The translations under genes were made by a program, and so were the position numbers. The notes below the pieces were generated by a model that worked only from the letters and a program-made list of their open reading frames with translations, searched no databases and was not told where the DNA came from. Below are positions 43,230-53,544 of a stretch of 64,000 bases of DNA, piece by piece. The stretch's first letter is position 1. Every line of letters begins with the position of its first letter. The DNA is from Clostridium saccharoperbutylacetonicum N1-4(HMT) (GTDB taxonomy: Bacteria > Bacillota > Clostridia > Clostridiales > Clostridiaceae), in NCBI RefSeq assembly GCF_000340885.1, contig NC_020291.1:1425001-1489000 (forward strand), read 5' to 3'.

Positions 43230-43694
43230 ATGATGAAAAAAGATGCTTTAATTGAAAAAATTGAGGAATTAATAAGACCTATTGTTTTAGAATTATCATG
43301 TGAATTGTATTATGTTGAATATGTAAAAGAAAGTGGAGATTTTTACTTAAGAATATATATAGACAAAGAAAATGATAGAATATCTTTAAATGATTGTGAA
43401 GCTGTTTCAAGAAGAGTTAGTGATTTGTTAGATGCTGAAGATCCAATTAAAGAAGCATATTATCTAGAGGTTTCTTCACCAGGTCTTAATAGGAGATTAT
43501 ATAGTGAAGAACATTTTAAGAAATTCATTGGAAATGAAGTTTTAATTAAGCTTTCAGGTTCAATTGAAGGTGTAAAGAGTGTAAAAGGAATTTTGAAAGA
43601 GGTTTCAGAAGAATTTATAATGGTTGAAGCAGATAAAGAGTTTAAAATTCCAAAAGATAAAATAAAATCAGCCAATTTAGAAGGGGAAATATAA
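43230..43694 (+). CDS. rimP: Ribosome maturation factor RimP
   Basis: RimP is needed for 30S maturation. The 154-residue protein has the N-terminal domain ([20 protein letters not shown]), [20 protein letters not shown], and a C-terminal SH3-like barrel. The start is ATG 43230 or the next codon 43233, both after GTGAGGG. It heads the rimP-nusA-ylxR-ylxQ-infB-rbfA operon. Confidence 0.95.
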   Translation: MMKKDALIEKIEELIRPIVLELSCELYYVEYVKESGDFYLRIYIDKENDRISLNDCEAVSRRVSDLLDAEDPIKEAYYLEVSSPGLNRRLYSEEHFKKFIGNEVLIKLSGSIEGVKSVKGILKEVSEEFIMVEADKEFKIPKDKIKSANLEGEI

Positions 43695-43710
43695 CGAGGA
43701 GGGTATAAAA

Positions 43711-44877
43711 ATGAATCAAGAGTTTGTAGGCGCTCTTAAAGAATTAGTTAAAGAAAAGGGGATTTGTGAAGATTTACTTTTTACAACTATTCAAGATGCA
43801 ATGGTTGCAGCATATAAGAAAAATTATGCTAATGCTAATACAAATGCGCAAAATGTAAAGGTGAATATAGATAGAGAAACAGGTGAAATACATGTATATG
43901 CTCAAAAAACTGTTGTAGATGAAGTGTATGATGATGTCACAGAAATTTCATTAGAGGAAGCTAAGGAAATAAATCCAAATAGTGAAGTGGATGACATTAT
44001 TAACTTAGAAGTAACTCCTAAAAATTTTGGAAGAGTTGCAGCACAACTTGCAAAACAAGTAGTTACACAAAGGATTAAAGAAGCTGAAAGAAATATTATA
44101 TATGATGAATATAAAGAAAAGGAATTTGATATAATTACAGGAACTATTTTGAGAAAAGATAAAGGGATGGTTTTTGTTAATTTAGGAAAATTAGAAGGTG
44201 TCATAGGACCTAACGAACAAATTCCCAATGAGGAATATAAATTTAATGAAAAGTTAAAACTATATATAGTAGAAGTAAAAAATGGAAGTAAAGGGCCTCA
44301 AATACATGTTTCCAGAACACATCCAGGATTGGTAAAAAGATTATTTGAGCTTGAAGTTCCAGAAATATTCGAAGGTGTAGTTGAAATTAAAAGCATTTCG
44401 AGAGAAGCAGGTTCAAGAAGTAAAATAGCTGTACATTCTAATGATGAAGAAGTAGATCCAATGGGAGCTTGTGTAGGTCCTAAAGGAGTGAGAGTACAAA
44501 GTATAGTTAATGAGCTTAAAAATGAAAAAATTGATATAATAAAATGGAATAAAGATCCGGTAGAGTTTATAGCTAATTCTTTAAGTCCAGCAAAGGTTTT
44601 AAGTGTAGTAGTTGATGAAGAAAGTAAATCTGCAAAAGTTGTTGTTGATGACAATCAACTTTCACTTGCAATTGGTAAGGAAGGCCAAAATGTAAGACTT
44701 GCGGCTAAACTTACAAATTGGAAAATAGATATTAAGAGTAAATCTCAAAAAGAAGCTCAAGATGAAGAGGATGAAAGAATTTTAAATACTGAAGTAGAAA
44801 TAGAAAATGAACAAACTACTGATTTAGAAGAAGTTGAAGTTGATATAAAAGCTTCGACAGAAGAAATAGAAGAATAA
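43711..44877 (+). CDS. nusA: Transcription factor NusA
   Basis: NusA binds RNA polymerase and nascent RNA and controls pausing, termination and antitermination. The 388-residue protein has the N-terminal domain, an S1 domain (GTILRKDKGMVFVNLGKLEG), two KH domains (GACVGPKGVRVQSIVNELKN; LAIGKEGQNVRLAAKLTNWK), and an acidic tail of about 35 residues. The tail is not the repeated acidic domain of enterobacterial NusA. It follows rimP by 16 bases with GAGGAGGG before the ATG. Confidence 0.96.
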   Translation: MNQEFVGALKELVKEKGICEDLLFTTIQDAMVAAYKKNYANANTNAQNVKVNIDRETGEIHVYAQKTVVDEVYDDVTEISLEEAKEINPNSEVDDIINLEVTPKNFGRVAAQLAKQVVTQRIKEAERNIIYDEYKEKEFDIITGTILRKDKGMVFVNLGKLEGVIGPNEQIPNEEYKFNEKLKLYIVEVKNGSKGPQIHVSRTHPGLVKRLFELEVPEIFEGVVEIKSISREAGSRSKIAVHSNDEEVDPMGACVGPKGVRVQSIVNELKNEKIDIIKWNKDPVEFIANSLSPAKVLSVVVDEESKSAKVVVDDNQLSLAIGKEGQNVRLAAKLTNWKIDIKSKSQKEAQDEEDERILNTEVEIENEQTTDLEEVEVDIKASTEEIEE

Positions 44878-44891
44878 GCGGGGTGCTTTTC

Positions 44892-45158
44892 ATGAAGGCT
44901 AAGAAAATTCCTTTAAGAATGTGTACTGGATGCATGGAAATGAAACCAAAAAAAGAATTAGTAAGAGTTGTAAAATCACCTGAAGGTGATGTAAGCATCG
45001 ATTTAACAGGTAAGAAGTCAGGCAGAGGTGCATATGTCTGCAAAAGCATTGAATGTTTTGAAAAAGCTTTCAAAACAAAAAGGCTTAGTAGAAACCTTGA
45101 AACAAACATTAGTGAAGAAATTTATGAAAAACTAAAGGATGAAGTTAGTAATGAGTAA
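44892..45158 (+). CDS. ylxR: YlxR family RNA-binding protein (RnpM)
   Basis: The 88-residue basic protein has MCTGCMEMKPKKELVRVV and GRGAYVCKSIECFEKAFK, the family signature. In Bacillus YlxR binds RNase P RNA and has been named RnpM. ATG 44892 has GGGGTG 7 bases upstream; GTG 44883 overlaps that site. It overlaps ylxQ by 8 bases. Confidence 0.92.
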   Translation: MKAKKIPLRMCTGCMEMKPKKELVRVVKSPEGDVSIDLTGKKSGRGAYVCKSIECFEKAFKTKRLSRNLETNISEEIYEKLKDEVSNE

Positions 45159-45465
45159 GTTTTTTAATTTCTTAGGCATTGCAAAGAAATCTGGAGCTTT
45201 GCTTGAAGGATATAGCAAATGTGATGATTTAAGAAATAAAACTAAAATTTATTTATTTATAATATCTAATGATTTATCAAATGCTTCAAAAAAGAAATTT
45301 ATAAAGCATTGTTTAGAAAAAAAAATACCATATATTGAAGAGTTCTCAAAAGAGCAATTAGGAAGTCCTATAGGACGTGATGAAATTATGATTTTAGGGA
45401 TTTTGGATAAGAATATAGCAGAAAAATTATTAAAGCTATATGAGGAGGAAAAAATATATGAGTAG
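45151..45465 (+). CDS. ylxQ: L7Ae-family protein YlxQ
   Basis: The 104-residue protein has the L7Ae/L30e/S12e fold seen in kink-turn RNA-binding proteins: FFNFLGIAKKSGALLEGY, IYLFIISNDLSNASKKK, and a short tail. The family is non-essential; its RNA target is not fixed. ATG 45151 fits the family start and overlaps the ylxR stop, showing coupled translation. Confidence 0.9.
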   Translation: MSKFFNFLGIAKKSGALLEGYSKCDDLRNKTKIYLFIISNDLSNASKKKFIKHCLEKKIPYIEEFSKEQLGSPIGRDEIMILGILDKNIAEKLLKLYEEEKIYE

Positions 45466-45487
45466 ATAATAATACGGGGGTGACTGC

Positions 45488-47566
45488 ATGTCAAAAATAA
45501 GAGTACATGAATTAGCAAAGGAACTTAATATAGGTTCAAAGGAATTAATAACTATATTAATGGAAGAATTTAATATAGAAGTAAAAAATCATATGAGCAC
45601 AATTGAAGATGAAGATGCTGAATTAATAAAAGAATTATTAGCAGGTAGATCAGCAGAAATTACTGAAGCAGCTACAGGATCAAAGAGCATAGTTGACGTA
45701 TATGAAGATGAATTAGCAGAAGAGCTTAACAAAGGTGCAAAGAAAAAGAAAAAAACTAGAAGAGAAGAACAAGAAGAAGCACAAAGGGCAGCTGAAGCAG
45801 AAAATGCTGAAGGTAAAATAATTGAAATTGGTGAAAGTATAACGGTTAAAGAGTTAGCTGAAAAATTAAATAAACCTTCAAATGATGTTATAAGAACATT
45901 GATTTTTGCAGGTGTTATGGCTGCTATTAATGCAGAAATAGACTTTGAAACGGCAGAAAAAGTTTGTGCTGAATATGGAGTTATTCTTGAAAGAAAAGAA
46001 GAAATCCAAGAATTAGAAGTGTTAGAAATAGAAGAAGATGAAGAAGAAAATCTTCAAAAGAGACCTCCAATCGTAACTGTTATGGGTCATGTTGACCACG
46101 GTAAAACATCTTTACTTGACTGTATAAGAAAAGCAAAGGTTACTGATACAGAAGCAGGTGGTATAACTCAACATATAGGTGCGTATACTATTAAATTGAA
46201 TGGAGAAGAAATAACTTTCTTAGATACTCCAGGACATGAAGCATTTACTGCAATGAGAGCTAGAGGAGCACAAATCACTGATGTTGTTATATTAGTTGTT
46301 GCTGCTGATGATGGTATTATGCCTCAAACAAAAGAAGCTATAAATCACTGTAAAGCTGCTGGAGTACCAATTGTTGTTGCAATAAACAAAATTGATAAGC
46401 CAGGTGCTAATATAGATAGAGTTAAACAAGAATTAGCTGAACATGGTCTACTTACAGAAGATTGGGGTGGAGATACTATATCTGTAGAAGTATCTGCAAA
46501 ACAAAATTTAAATATTGATAAATTACTTGAAATGGTTCTTCTTTCAGCAGAAATGCTTGAACTTAAAGCTAATAAAAATAGAAGAGCTGTTGGTACAGTT
46601 ATTGAAGCTAAACTTGATAAAGGTAGAGGGTCAGTTGCAAGTTTATTAGTTCAAAATGGAACATTAAGAGTTGGAGATTCTATCTTAGTAGGTTCTACAT
46701 ATGGTAGAATTAGAGCTATGTTTGATGATACTGGTAAGAAGATAAAATCAGCGGGACCATCAATTCCAGTAGAGGTTTTAGGACTTTCAGAAGTTCCAGA
46801 AGCAGGAGATAGATTCAATCAAGTAAAAGATGAAAAGACAGCTAGAAATATGGCTGAAACTAGAAAAGATAAATTAAAAGCAGAAACTTTACTTGCTAAT
46901 CATAGAGTTTCTCTAGAAGATTTATATAATCAAATTAAAGAAGGTAAAGTAAAAGAACTTGCTATTATAGTTAAAGCGGATGTTCAAGGGTCTGTTGAAG
47001 CTATAAAGCAATCATTGGAAAAACTTTCTACTGATGATGTAAAGGTAAGAGTAATTCATAGTGGTGCTGGTGCTATAACAGAAACTGACATAACACTTGC
47101 AACTGCATCTAATGCAATAGTTATAGGTTTTAATGTAAGACCTGATAATAATGCAGCAGCTCAAGCTGATAGAGATGGAGTAGATATTAAAACTTATAGA
47201 ATTATCTATGATGCAATTGAGGATGTTAAATCAGCAATGATAGGAATGCTTGAACCAGACTATAAAGAAGTTATACTTGGAACAGCAGAAGTAAGAGAAA
47301 CTTATAAAATTTCAAATATTGGAACAATTGCTGGATGTTATGTTTTAAAGGGTAAACTTCAAAGAAATGCAGAAACAAGAATAATAAGAGAAGGAATAGT
47401 AATATTTGAATCTTCATTATCATCGTTAAAGAGATTTAAAGATGATGCAAAAGAAGTTAATGCCGGATATGAATGTGGTTTAACTGTTGAAAAGTTTAAT
47501 GATATTAAAGAAGGCGACATTATTGAATGCTTCATGATGGAGGCAGTCAAGAGAAAAGAACTTTAA
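45488..47566 (+). CDS. infB: Translation initiation factor IF-2
   Basis: IF-2 places initiator tRNA on the ribosome with GTP. The 692-residue protein has two small N-terminal IF2N domains ([34 protein letters not shown]), a lysine/glutamate-rich linker, the GTPase domain with GHVDHGKT at 200-207, [12 protein letters not shown], and C-terminal domains II-IV. The linker is short, as usual in clostridia. CGGGGGTGA precedes the ATG. Confidence 0.97.
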   Translation: MSKIRVHELAKELNIGSKELITILMEEFNIEVKNHMSTIEDEDAELIKELLAGRSAEITEAATGSKSIVDVYEDELAEELNKGAKKKKKTRREEQEEAQRAAEAENAEGKIIEIGESITVKELAEKLNKPSNDVIRTLIFAGVMAAINAEIDFETAEKVCAEYGVILERKEEIQELEVLEIEEDEEENLQKRPPIVTVMGHVDHGKTSLLDCIRKAKVTDTEAGGITQHIGAYTIKLNGEEITFLDTPGHEAFTAMRARGAQITDVVILVVAADDGIMPQTKEAINHCKAAGVPIVVAINKIDKPGANIDRVKQELAEHGLLTEDWGGDTISVEVSAKQNLNIDKLLEMVLLSAEMLELKANKNRRAVGTVIEAKLDKGRGSVASLLVQNGTLRVGDSILVGSTYGRIRAMFDDTGKKIKSAGPSIPVEVLGLSEVPEAGDRFNQVKDEKTARNMAETRKDKLKAETLLANHRVSLEDLYNQIKEGKVKELAIIVKADVQGSVEAIKQSLEKLSTDDVKVRVIHSGAGAITETDITLATASNAIVIGFNVRPDNNAAAQADRDGVDIKTYRIIYDAIEDVKSAMIGMLEPDYKEVILGTAEVRETYKISNIGTIAGCYVLKGKLQRNAETRIIREGIVIFESSLSSLKRFKDDAKEVNAGYECGLTVEKFNDIKEGDIIECFMMEAVKRKEL

Positions 47567-47583
47567 AGAGGTGAGTAACATAC

Positions 47584-47934
47584 ATGGCAAATTATAGAGG
47601 TGGAAGAATTAATGAAGAATTTAAAAGAGAAATTAGTAATTTAATTCAAAATGAAGTTAAAGATCCAAGACTTACAGCTATGATTTCAGTAACAGATGTT
47701 AAAGTAACTAAGGACTTAAGATATGCTAAAGTCTATGTAAGTATATTTTCTAAAGATGATGAAGAAAAGAAGAGCAATCTCGAAGCGTTAAAAAAAGCAA
47801 GTGGATTTATAAGAAAAACGGTAGGTCAAAAAATAAATTTAAGACATACTCCTGAAATAATTATTGAATTGGATGACTCTATTAATTATGGTATGCATAT
47901 GGATGAGTTAATTCAAAAAATAAGTAAACAATGA
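47584..47934 (+). CDS. rbfA: Ribosome-binding factor A
   Basis: RbfA binds helix 1 of 16S rRNA during 30S maturation and cold adaptation. The 116-residue protein has the KH-like fold: INEEFKREISNLIQNEVKDP, DLRYAKVYVSIF and LRHTPEIIIELDDSINYG. Its stop overlaps the start of nrnA by 4 bases (ATGA). Confidence 0.96.
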   Translation: MANYRGGRINEEFKREISNLIQNEVKDPRLTAMISVTDVKVTKDLRYAKVYVSIFSKDDEEKKSNLEALKKASGFIRKTVGQKINLRHTPEIIIELDDSINYGMHMDELIQKISKQ

Positions 47935-48920
47935 TGTGTAATATTAAGGATATAAAAGAGGAAATTTTATTATCAAAAAGAATTGGATTGTCATTTCATA
48001 CTTCCCCAGATGGGGATGCTATAGGTAGTGCTCTAGGATTGCTTAATGCATTGAGATACTTAGGAAAGGATTCTTATATTATATCAAGAGATGTTATCCC
48101 AGATAACCTCTCTTACCTTTCCTTAGCTAATGATATTGATGGAAGCACAGTGGAACCTAAAGCTAATACTGATTTAGTAATTATATTAGATTGCGGTAAT
48201 GTAGAAAGAATATCTGCAGATTTAACAAACTATAATGGAAAAGTAATTAATATTGATCATCATATTTCAAATGATAAATATGGATTTATTAATTACATAG
48301 ATGTAACTGCAGCTGCTACTTGTGAAATAATTTATTTGCTAGTAAAGGAATTAGGATTTTATTTGAAAAATGAAATTGATAATCAAAAAAGTCATGTAGA
48401 AATAGGAAGCGCTATCTATACTGGAATTGTAACAGATACAGGTTCATTCAGACATTCAAATGTTACAAAGAGGACTCACAATATAGTGGCAGAACTTGTG
48501 GAATTTGGAATTAATAGCAGTAAAATTCACAGTAATCTTTTTGATAATAAACCTTTTGAAAAAGTAAAATTAATGGGGCATGTCTTATCTGATATAAAAC
48601 TTGTATTAAATAATAAAGTAGCTGTTCTTGAAATAGAAAAGAAAACATTAGAGGAATTTAACTTACTAAATACTGATACTTCAGATGTGCTTTCGGTCGG
48701 GCTTGGAATAAAAGGTGTTGAAGTTTGTTTGCTTTTAAAAGAAGTAGATGACGGAGTAAAAGCAAGCTTAAGATCTAAAAATGATATAGATGTGAGAAAA
48801 GTTGCAGAGGTTTATGGTGGTGGTGGTCACATAAAGGCTGCAGGAGTTAAACAAAAAAATGTAAGTATTTCAGAAGCAAGAGAAAACTTATTAAAAATAC
48901 TTGCACAAGAAATTAACTAA
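47931..48920 (+). CDS. nrnA: Bifunctional oligoribonuclease/PAP phosphatase NrnA
   Basis: NrnA degrades RNA dinucleotides to short oligos and converts 3'-phosphoadenosine-5'-phosphate to AMP. The 329-residue DHH/DHHA1 protein has HTSPDGDAIGS at 23-33, IILDCGN, NIDHHISNDKYG, and the DHHA1 glycine motif GGGGHIKAAGV. Either of two adjacent ATG codons may start it. It lies between rbfA and truB, its usual place in Firmicutes. Confidence 0.93.
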   Translation: MMCNIKDIKEEILLSKRIGLSFHTSPDGDAIGSALGLLNALRYLGKDSYIISRDVIPDNLSYLSLANDIDGSTVEPKANTDLVIILDCGNVERISADLTNYNGKVINIDHHISNDKYGFINYIDVTAAATCEIIYLLVKELGFYLKNEIDNQKSHVEIGSAIYTGIVTDTGSFRHSNVTKRTHNIVAELVEFGINSSKIHSNLFDNKPFEKVKLMGHVLSDIKLVLNNKVAVLEIEKKTLEEFNLLNTDTSDVLSVGLGIKGVEVCLLLKEVDDGVKASLRSKNDIDVRKVAEVYGGGGHIKAAGVKQKNVSISEARENLLKILAQEIN

Positions 48921-48941
48921 TAAAAGGATACGGAACATTAT

Positions 48942-49817
48942 ATGAATGGTGTATTAAACATATTTAAAAATAGAGGAATGACATCTTTTGATGTAGTTAG
49001 GAAAATAAAAAGTTTAGCTAATGAAAAGAAAGTTGGTCACACTGGTACACTTGATCCTGAAGCAACAGGAGTGTTACCAGTATGTCTAGGAAGAGCCACT
49101 AAAACTATTGATTATATAATGAATAGTAATAAAGTATATGAAGTTAAATTTTTGCTTGGAATTAAAACAACTACATATGATTTAGAGGGTGAAGTAATAG
49201 ACAAAAATGATACCAAACATCTTAATGAGGATGAGGTTTCAAAGGTAATTATGTCTTTTGTTGGAGAATATGATCAAGTACCACCAATGTATTCTGCACT
49301 TAAGAAAGATGGAGTAAGGCTTTATGAATTAGCAAGACAAGGAATTGAAATTGAAAGAGAAGCAAGAAAGATTAATATTTTTAATATATCTGACTTGAAT
49401 TTTGAACTCCCTTATGTTTTCATGAGGGTTGAATGTTCAAAGGGAACGTATATTAGAAGTTTGTGTTATGATATTGGAGAAAAATTAAAAGTTGGGGCTG
49501 CAATGACAGAATTAAATAGAGCTGCGACCTCTGTTTTTAAGCAAGAGAACAGTATAAATATAGATGATTTAACTAAAGAAAATATAGAAGATTATATTAT
49601 TACAATTGAAGAAGCTCTTGCATTTTATCCAAAATTAACAGTTAAAAGTACATTTACTAAATTGCTTGTAAATGGTGTTAAAGTATTTGATAAGCGATTA
49701 ACAAATGAAAAAAGAGAAAAAAATGTTTTGTATAGAGTATATGATACTGAAGCTACTTTTATAGGTATCGGAAAGCAAGACGAAGATGGATTTAAAATTG
49801 AAAAATTATTGCTTTAG
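48942..49817 (+). CDS. truB: tRNA pseudouridine55 synthase TruB
   Basis: TruB makes pseudouridine 55 in the T loop of tRNA. The 291-residue protein has GHTGTLDPEATGVLPV with catalytic Asp38, PPMYSALKKDGVRLYELAR, and CSKGTYIRSLCYDIG. The C-terminal part is of the short PUA-less or PUA-like form. The 147-base gap to ribF shows no clear signal. Confidence 0.95.
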   Translation: MNGVLNIFKNRGMTSFDVVRKIKSLANEKKVGHTGTLDPEATGVLPVCLGRATKTIDYIMNSNKVYEVKFLLGIKTTTYDLEGEVIDKNDTKHLNEDEVSKVIMSFVGEYDQVPPMYSALKKDGVRLYELARQGIEIEREARKINIFNISDLNFELPYVFMRVECSKGTYIRSLCYDIGEKLKVGAAMTELNRAATSVFKQENSINIDDLTKENIEDYIITIEEALAFYPKLTVKSTFTKLLVNGVKVFDKRLTNEKREKNVLYRVYDTEATFIGIGKQDEDGFKIEKLLL

Positions 49818-49964
49818 GCATTTTGAACAGTTCTGTATGGATTAAATATCTGTCTATTTTACAGCATATTTTTAATTTATTCATTTAGAATTTAGGACAA
49901 AATATATTTTTTAGAGCATTGGTTTACTAATTTCTTTCATATGCTTAATTAGGGAGTAAGGATA

Positions 49965-50891
49965 ATGATTGTTATAAATAAAGATTTACAATATATTAAG
50001 GATTTTAATAATTATACAGCACTTGGTAGTTTTGATGGACTGCATTTAGGTCATCTTTCACTAATATATAAGGTGGTAGAAATTGCTAAAGAAAATCATG
50101 GTAAAAGCATGGTTTTTACATTTAAAAATCATCCTAGAACTCTTATAAATAAGGAAAATGGTCTAAAACTTTTAATGGATAATGAAAGAAAAACTGAGAT
50201 TTTAGAAAAACATGGTATTGATATAGTTTGTTTCCAGGAGTTTGATTCTGAGTTCATGAAAATGACACCAAGAGAATTTATAAAATTTTTAATATTTGAG
50301 TATAATATTAAAGGCATTGTTGTAGGATTTAATTATAAATTTGGATATAAAAATTTAGGGAATGTAGAACTTTTACGAGAACTGCAAGATGAATATGGTT
50401 ATGAATTGCATGTGATGGAGCCATGTATATATAATGGTGAAGTAATAAGTAGTACTAGAATAAGAAAATCATTAGAAAATGGTGAGGTACTAGAAGCAAG
50501 TAAGATGTTGGAAAAACCATATACATTAAGGGGTGAGGTAGTTCATGGAAAGAAGATTGGACGAACAATAGGATTTCCTACAGCTAACTTGAAATTTAAT
50601 AAAAATTTTGTTTTACCTAAGTGTGGTGTATATTATACTAATGTTAAGGTAAATAATAATATATATAAGAGCATTACATCTATTGGAGATAATCCTACTG
50701 TAAATGGTGACAAAATAACGGTAGAAACATACATATTAGATTTTGATAGAGATATATATGGAATGCAGATTGATGTTAGATTTATGAAAAGAATTAGAGA
50801 TAATGAAAAATTTAATAACCTAGAAGAGTTAAGAAATAAGCTTGAACAAGACAAATCATTTGCAAAAAATGAAAACTATGTGTCGAGTTAA
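49965..50891 (+). CDS. ribF: Bifunctional riboflavin kinase/FAD synthetase RibF
   Basis: RibF converts riboflavin to FMN and FMN to FAD. The 308-residue protein has the N-terminal FAD synthetase domain (ALGSFDGLHLGHLSLI, NYKFGYKNLGNVELL, ISSTRIRKSLENG) and the C-terminal riboflavin kinase domain (GRTIGFPTANLKF, GDNPTVNGDKITVETYILDF). No FMN riboswitch is seen upstream. truB-ribF-rpsO is the usual order. Confidence 0.95.
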   Translation: MIVINKDLQYIKDFNNYTALGSFDGLHLGHLSLIYKVVEIAKENHGKSMVFTFKNHPRTLINKENGLKLLMDNERKTEILEKHGIDIVCFQEFDSEFMKMTPREFIKFLIFEYNIKGIVVGFNYKFGYKNLGNVELLRELQDEYGYELHVMEPCIYNGEVISSTRIRKSLENGEVLEASKMLEKPYTLRGEVVHGKKIGRTIGFPTANLKFNKNFVLPKCGVYYTNVKVNNNIYKSITSIGDNPTVNGDKITVETYILDFDRDIYGMQIDVRFMKRIRDNEKFNNLEELRNKLEQDKSFAKNENYVSS

Positions 50892-50900
50892 ATAATATAG

Positions 50901-50929
50901 TTTACAATAATAGTTACTTTTGATATAAT
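50901..50929 (+). promoter_or_regulatory. SigA promoter of rpsO
   Basis: TTTACA (50901-50906) and a perfect TATAAT (50924-50929) are 17 bases apart. Transcription near 50936 gives a leader of about 85 bases. Confidence 0.7.
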
Positions 50930-50935
50930 AACTCA

Positions 50936-51020
50936 TGGAACCTAATTCTAAGTTTAAAGGTGCCATCTTTTTACTTGGTACTAGGGGATAATTAATATAA
51001 TACACGGAGGTGCACTTATA
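50936..51020 (+). promoter_or_regulatory. Candidate S15 (rpsO) autoregulatory leader
   Basis: GGAACCT (50938-50944) pairs with AGGTGCC (50959-50965) at six of seven positions, and GGTGCCA/TGGTAC-type complementarity around 50959-50982 offers an alternative stem, before GGAGGTG and the ATG. S15 leaders that imitate the rRNA site are known in Bacilli; this match is by position and form only. Confidence 0.4.
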
Positions 51021-51284
51021 ATGGATAAGGCAAGAAAATTAGAAATAATTAAGAAATTTGGAAGAAGTGAAGGGGATACTGGTTCACCAGAAGTTCAAAT
51101 CGCATTACTTTCTGAAAGAATCAAGTATTTAACTGAACATTTAAAAGTTCACAAAAAAGATCACCACTCAAGAAGAGGATTATTAATGATGGTTGGTCAA
51201 AGAAGAGGTCTTTTAAACTATTTAAGTGATCAAGATATCGAAAGATACAGAACTATTGTCAAAGAATTAGGTTTAAGAAGATAA
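51021..51284 (+). CDS. rpsO: 30S ribosomal protein S15
   Basis: S15 binds the central domain of 16S rRNA early in assembly. The 87-residue protein has [37 protein letters not shown] and the C-terminal [21 protein letters not shown] precedes the ATG. It is ended by a hairpin and followed by pnp, as in most bacteria. Confidence 0.98.
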   Translation: MDKARKLEIIKKFGRSEGDTGSPEVQIALLSERIKYLTEHLKVHKKDHHSRRGLLMMVGQRRGLLNYLSDQDIERYRTIVKELGLRR

Positions 51285-51288
51285 TTTT

Positions 51289-51317
51289 TAGAGCGGATTG
51301 TTCCGCTCTATTATTTT
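51289..51317 (+). terminator. Terminator after rpsO
   Basis: TAGAGCGGA (51289-51297), TTGT loop, TCCGCTCTA (51302-51310), followed by TTATTTT. Confidence 0.88.
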
Positions 51318-51389
51318 AAAATATACAAAAACTACCAAAATAACAAAAAAACAACAATAGTTGATGAACCTAAAGGGAGGTCAAGAATT

Positions 51390-53495
51390 ATGAATAATGT
51401 TCTAACGACTGAAATCGCTGGAAGAGAATTAAAAGTTGAGTTCGGAAAAGTGGGTATGTTATCAAATGCCGCAACATTTACTAGTTATGGAGATACAGTG
51501 ATTTTAACTAATGTTAATGCATCGCCAGAACCAAGAACAGGTATAGACTTTTTTCCGTTAAGTGTTGAATATGAAGAAAGACTATATGCAGTAGGAAAAA
51601 TTCCGGGTGGATTTATTAAAAGAGAAGGAAGGCCATCGGAAAAAGCAATATTAAATGGTAGAGCTGTTGATAGAACAATAAGACCTCTATTTCCTAAAGG
51701 ATACAGAAATGATGTTCAAGTAGTTACTACAGTTGTATCAGTAGAAAAGGATAATTTACCAGAAATTTTAGCAATTAATGCAGCATCACTAGCATTATGT
51801 CTTTCAAGCATTCCTTATACAATCCCAACAGCAGCAGTACAAGTAGGAATTATAGATGGAAAATTTATTACAAACCCGGATACAGAAGGACGTGAAAAAA
51901 GTACCCTTCATTTAACAGTATGTGCTACTAAAGAAAGAGTAATGATGATTGAAGCTGGTGGTCAAGAAATACCAGAAGATAAAATGATAGATGCTATTAA
52001 ATATGGCTTCGATGAATGCCAAAAGATTATAGCATTCCAAGAAGAAGCTATGGCTAAATTCGGCAAGAAGAAGGATGAACCAGTATTATATGCTGTAGAT
52101 CCAGAAATAGAAAAAGAAGTTAAAGAATTTGCACAAGATATGGTTAAAGATGCAATGTATATAATGGATAAAGATGAAAGAAATGCAGCTATAGATCTTG
52201 TGTATGAAAAAGTTACTGAAGAGTTTGCTGAAAAATATCCTGATAATATGGGTGATATTAAAGAAATTCTATACACTATGCAGAAAAAAGTTGTAAGACA
52301 TATGCTTTTAAAAGAAAAGAGAAGACCAGATGGAAGAGCTTTTGATCAAGTAAGACCTCTAGGTTGCGAAGTTGGTATTTTACCAAGAACACATGGAACA
52401 GGATTGTTTACAAGAGGATTAACTCAAGTAATGACTGTAGCAACATTAGGATCAATAAGTGAAATTCAAATATTAGATGGAATAGATGAAGCGCAATCAA
52501 AGAGATATATGCATCACTATAACTTCCCAGGATATAGTGTTGGTGAAGTAAAACCTTTAAGAGGACCTGGAAGAAGGGAAATTGGTCATGGAGCTTTAGC
52601 AGAAAGAGCGCTTGAACCATTAATTCCTTCAGAAGAAGAGTTCCCTTATACAATTAGATTAGTATCTGAAGTTTTAAGTTCTAATGGATCCACTTCGCAA
52701 GCATCAGTTTGTGGTTCAACACTAGCATTATTAGATGCAGGTGTGCCAATTAAGAGACCAGCTGCAGGTATTGCAATGGGACTTATCACATCAGAAGATT
52801 TATCAGAAGAAGCAGTATTAACAGATATTCAAGGAATAGAAGATTTCTTTGGAGACATGGATTTTAAAGTGGCTGGAACAACAGAAGGTATAACTTCTAT
52901 TCAAGTTGATACAAAACTTCAAGGGTTTAGTTTTAACGTAGTTGAAAATGCAATTAGAGATGCAAGAAAAGCAAGACTTACTATAATAGATAAAATTAAT
53001 GAATGTATGTCTGCTCCAAGAGAAGATGTTTCATTATATGCGCCAAAGACACAAATAATGAACATAAATCCTGATAAAATAAGAGATGTTATTGGAGCTG
53101 GAGGAAAAGTAATTAATAAAATAATTCAGGATACAGGCGTTAAGATTGACATAAAAGAAGACGGAACTGTATTTGTAAGCTCAACTGACCATGAAGGTGT
53201 TAAAGAAGCTCTTAAGATAATAGATGGCTTAACAAAAGAAGTAAAAGCTGGTGAAGTTTATTTAGGTAAAGTTACTAAAATAACTACATTTGGAGCATTT
53301 GTAGAGATCTTACCTAGCAAGGAAGGATTAGTTCATATTTCTAAGTTAGCAAATGAAAGAGTAAATAAAGTAGAAGATGTAGTTTCTATTGGAGACGAAA
53401 TTCTTGTAAAGGTAACAGAAATTGATAATCAAGGAAGAATTAATCTTTCAAGAAAAGATGCTTTATTAGATAATGAAAATAAAGATGAAAAGTAA
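51390..53495 (+). CDS. pnp: Polyribonucleotide nucleotidyltransferase (PNPase)
   Basis: PNPase degrades RNA 3' to 5' with phosphate. The 701-residue protein has two RNase PH-like domains ([40 protein letters not shown]) joined by a helical domain, then a KH domain ([20 protein letters not shown]) and an S1 domain near the C terminus ([20 protein letters not shown]). Length is normal. It is part of an RNA-decay set with rny and nrnA in this window. Confidence 0.97.
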   Translation: MNNVLTTEIAGRELKVEFGKVGMLSNAATFTSYGDTVILTNVNASPEPRTGIDFFPLSVEYEERLYAVGKIPGGFIKREGRPSEKAILNGRAVDRTIRPLFPKGYRNDVQVVTTVVSVEKDNLPEILAINAASLALCLSSIPYTIPTAAVQVGIIDGKFITNPDTEGREKSTLHLTVCATKERVMMIEAGGQEIPEDKMIDAIKYGFDECQKIIAFQEEAMAKFGKKKDEPVLYAVDPEIEKEVKEFAQDMVKDAMYIMDKDERNAAIDLVYEKVTEEFAEKYPDNMGDIKEILYTMQKKVVRHMLLKEKRRPDGRAFDQVRPLGCEVGILPRTHGTGLFTRGLTQVMTVATLGSISEIQILDGIDEAQSKRYMHHYNFPGYSVGEVKPLRGPGRREIGHGALAERALEPLIPSEEEFPYTIRLVSEVLSSNGSTSQASVCGSTLALLDAGVPIKRPAAGIAMGLITSEDLSEEAVLTDIQGIEDFFGDMDFKVAGTTEGITSIQVDTKLQGFSFNVVENAIRDARKARLTIIDKINECMSAPREDVSLYAPKTQIMNINPDKIRDVIGAGGKVINKIIQDTGVKIDIKEDGTVFVSSTDHEGVKEALKIIDGLTKEVKAGEVYLGKVTKITTFGAFVEILPSKEGLVHISKLANERVNKVEDVVSIGDEILVKVTEIDNQGRINLSRKDALLDNENKDEK

Positions 53496-53520
53496 AAGGC
53501 ATTAAATTGCCTTTTTTTTA
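53494..53520 (+). terminator. Terminator after pnp
   Basis: AAAAGGCA (53494-53501), six-base loop, TGCCTTTT (53508-53515), then more T. It overlaps the pnp stop codon. Confidence 0.88.
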
Positions 53521-53544
53521 ACTAAAAAGGAGGGCAAGTACAAA

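Noticed and set aside
49818..49964. FMN riboswitch before ribF
   Set aside because: The gap of 147 bases lacks the conserved FMN aptamer strings, and ribF is not usually controlled by one.
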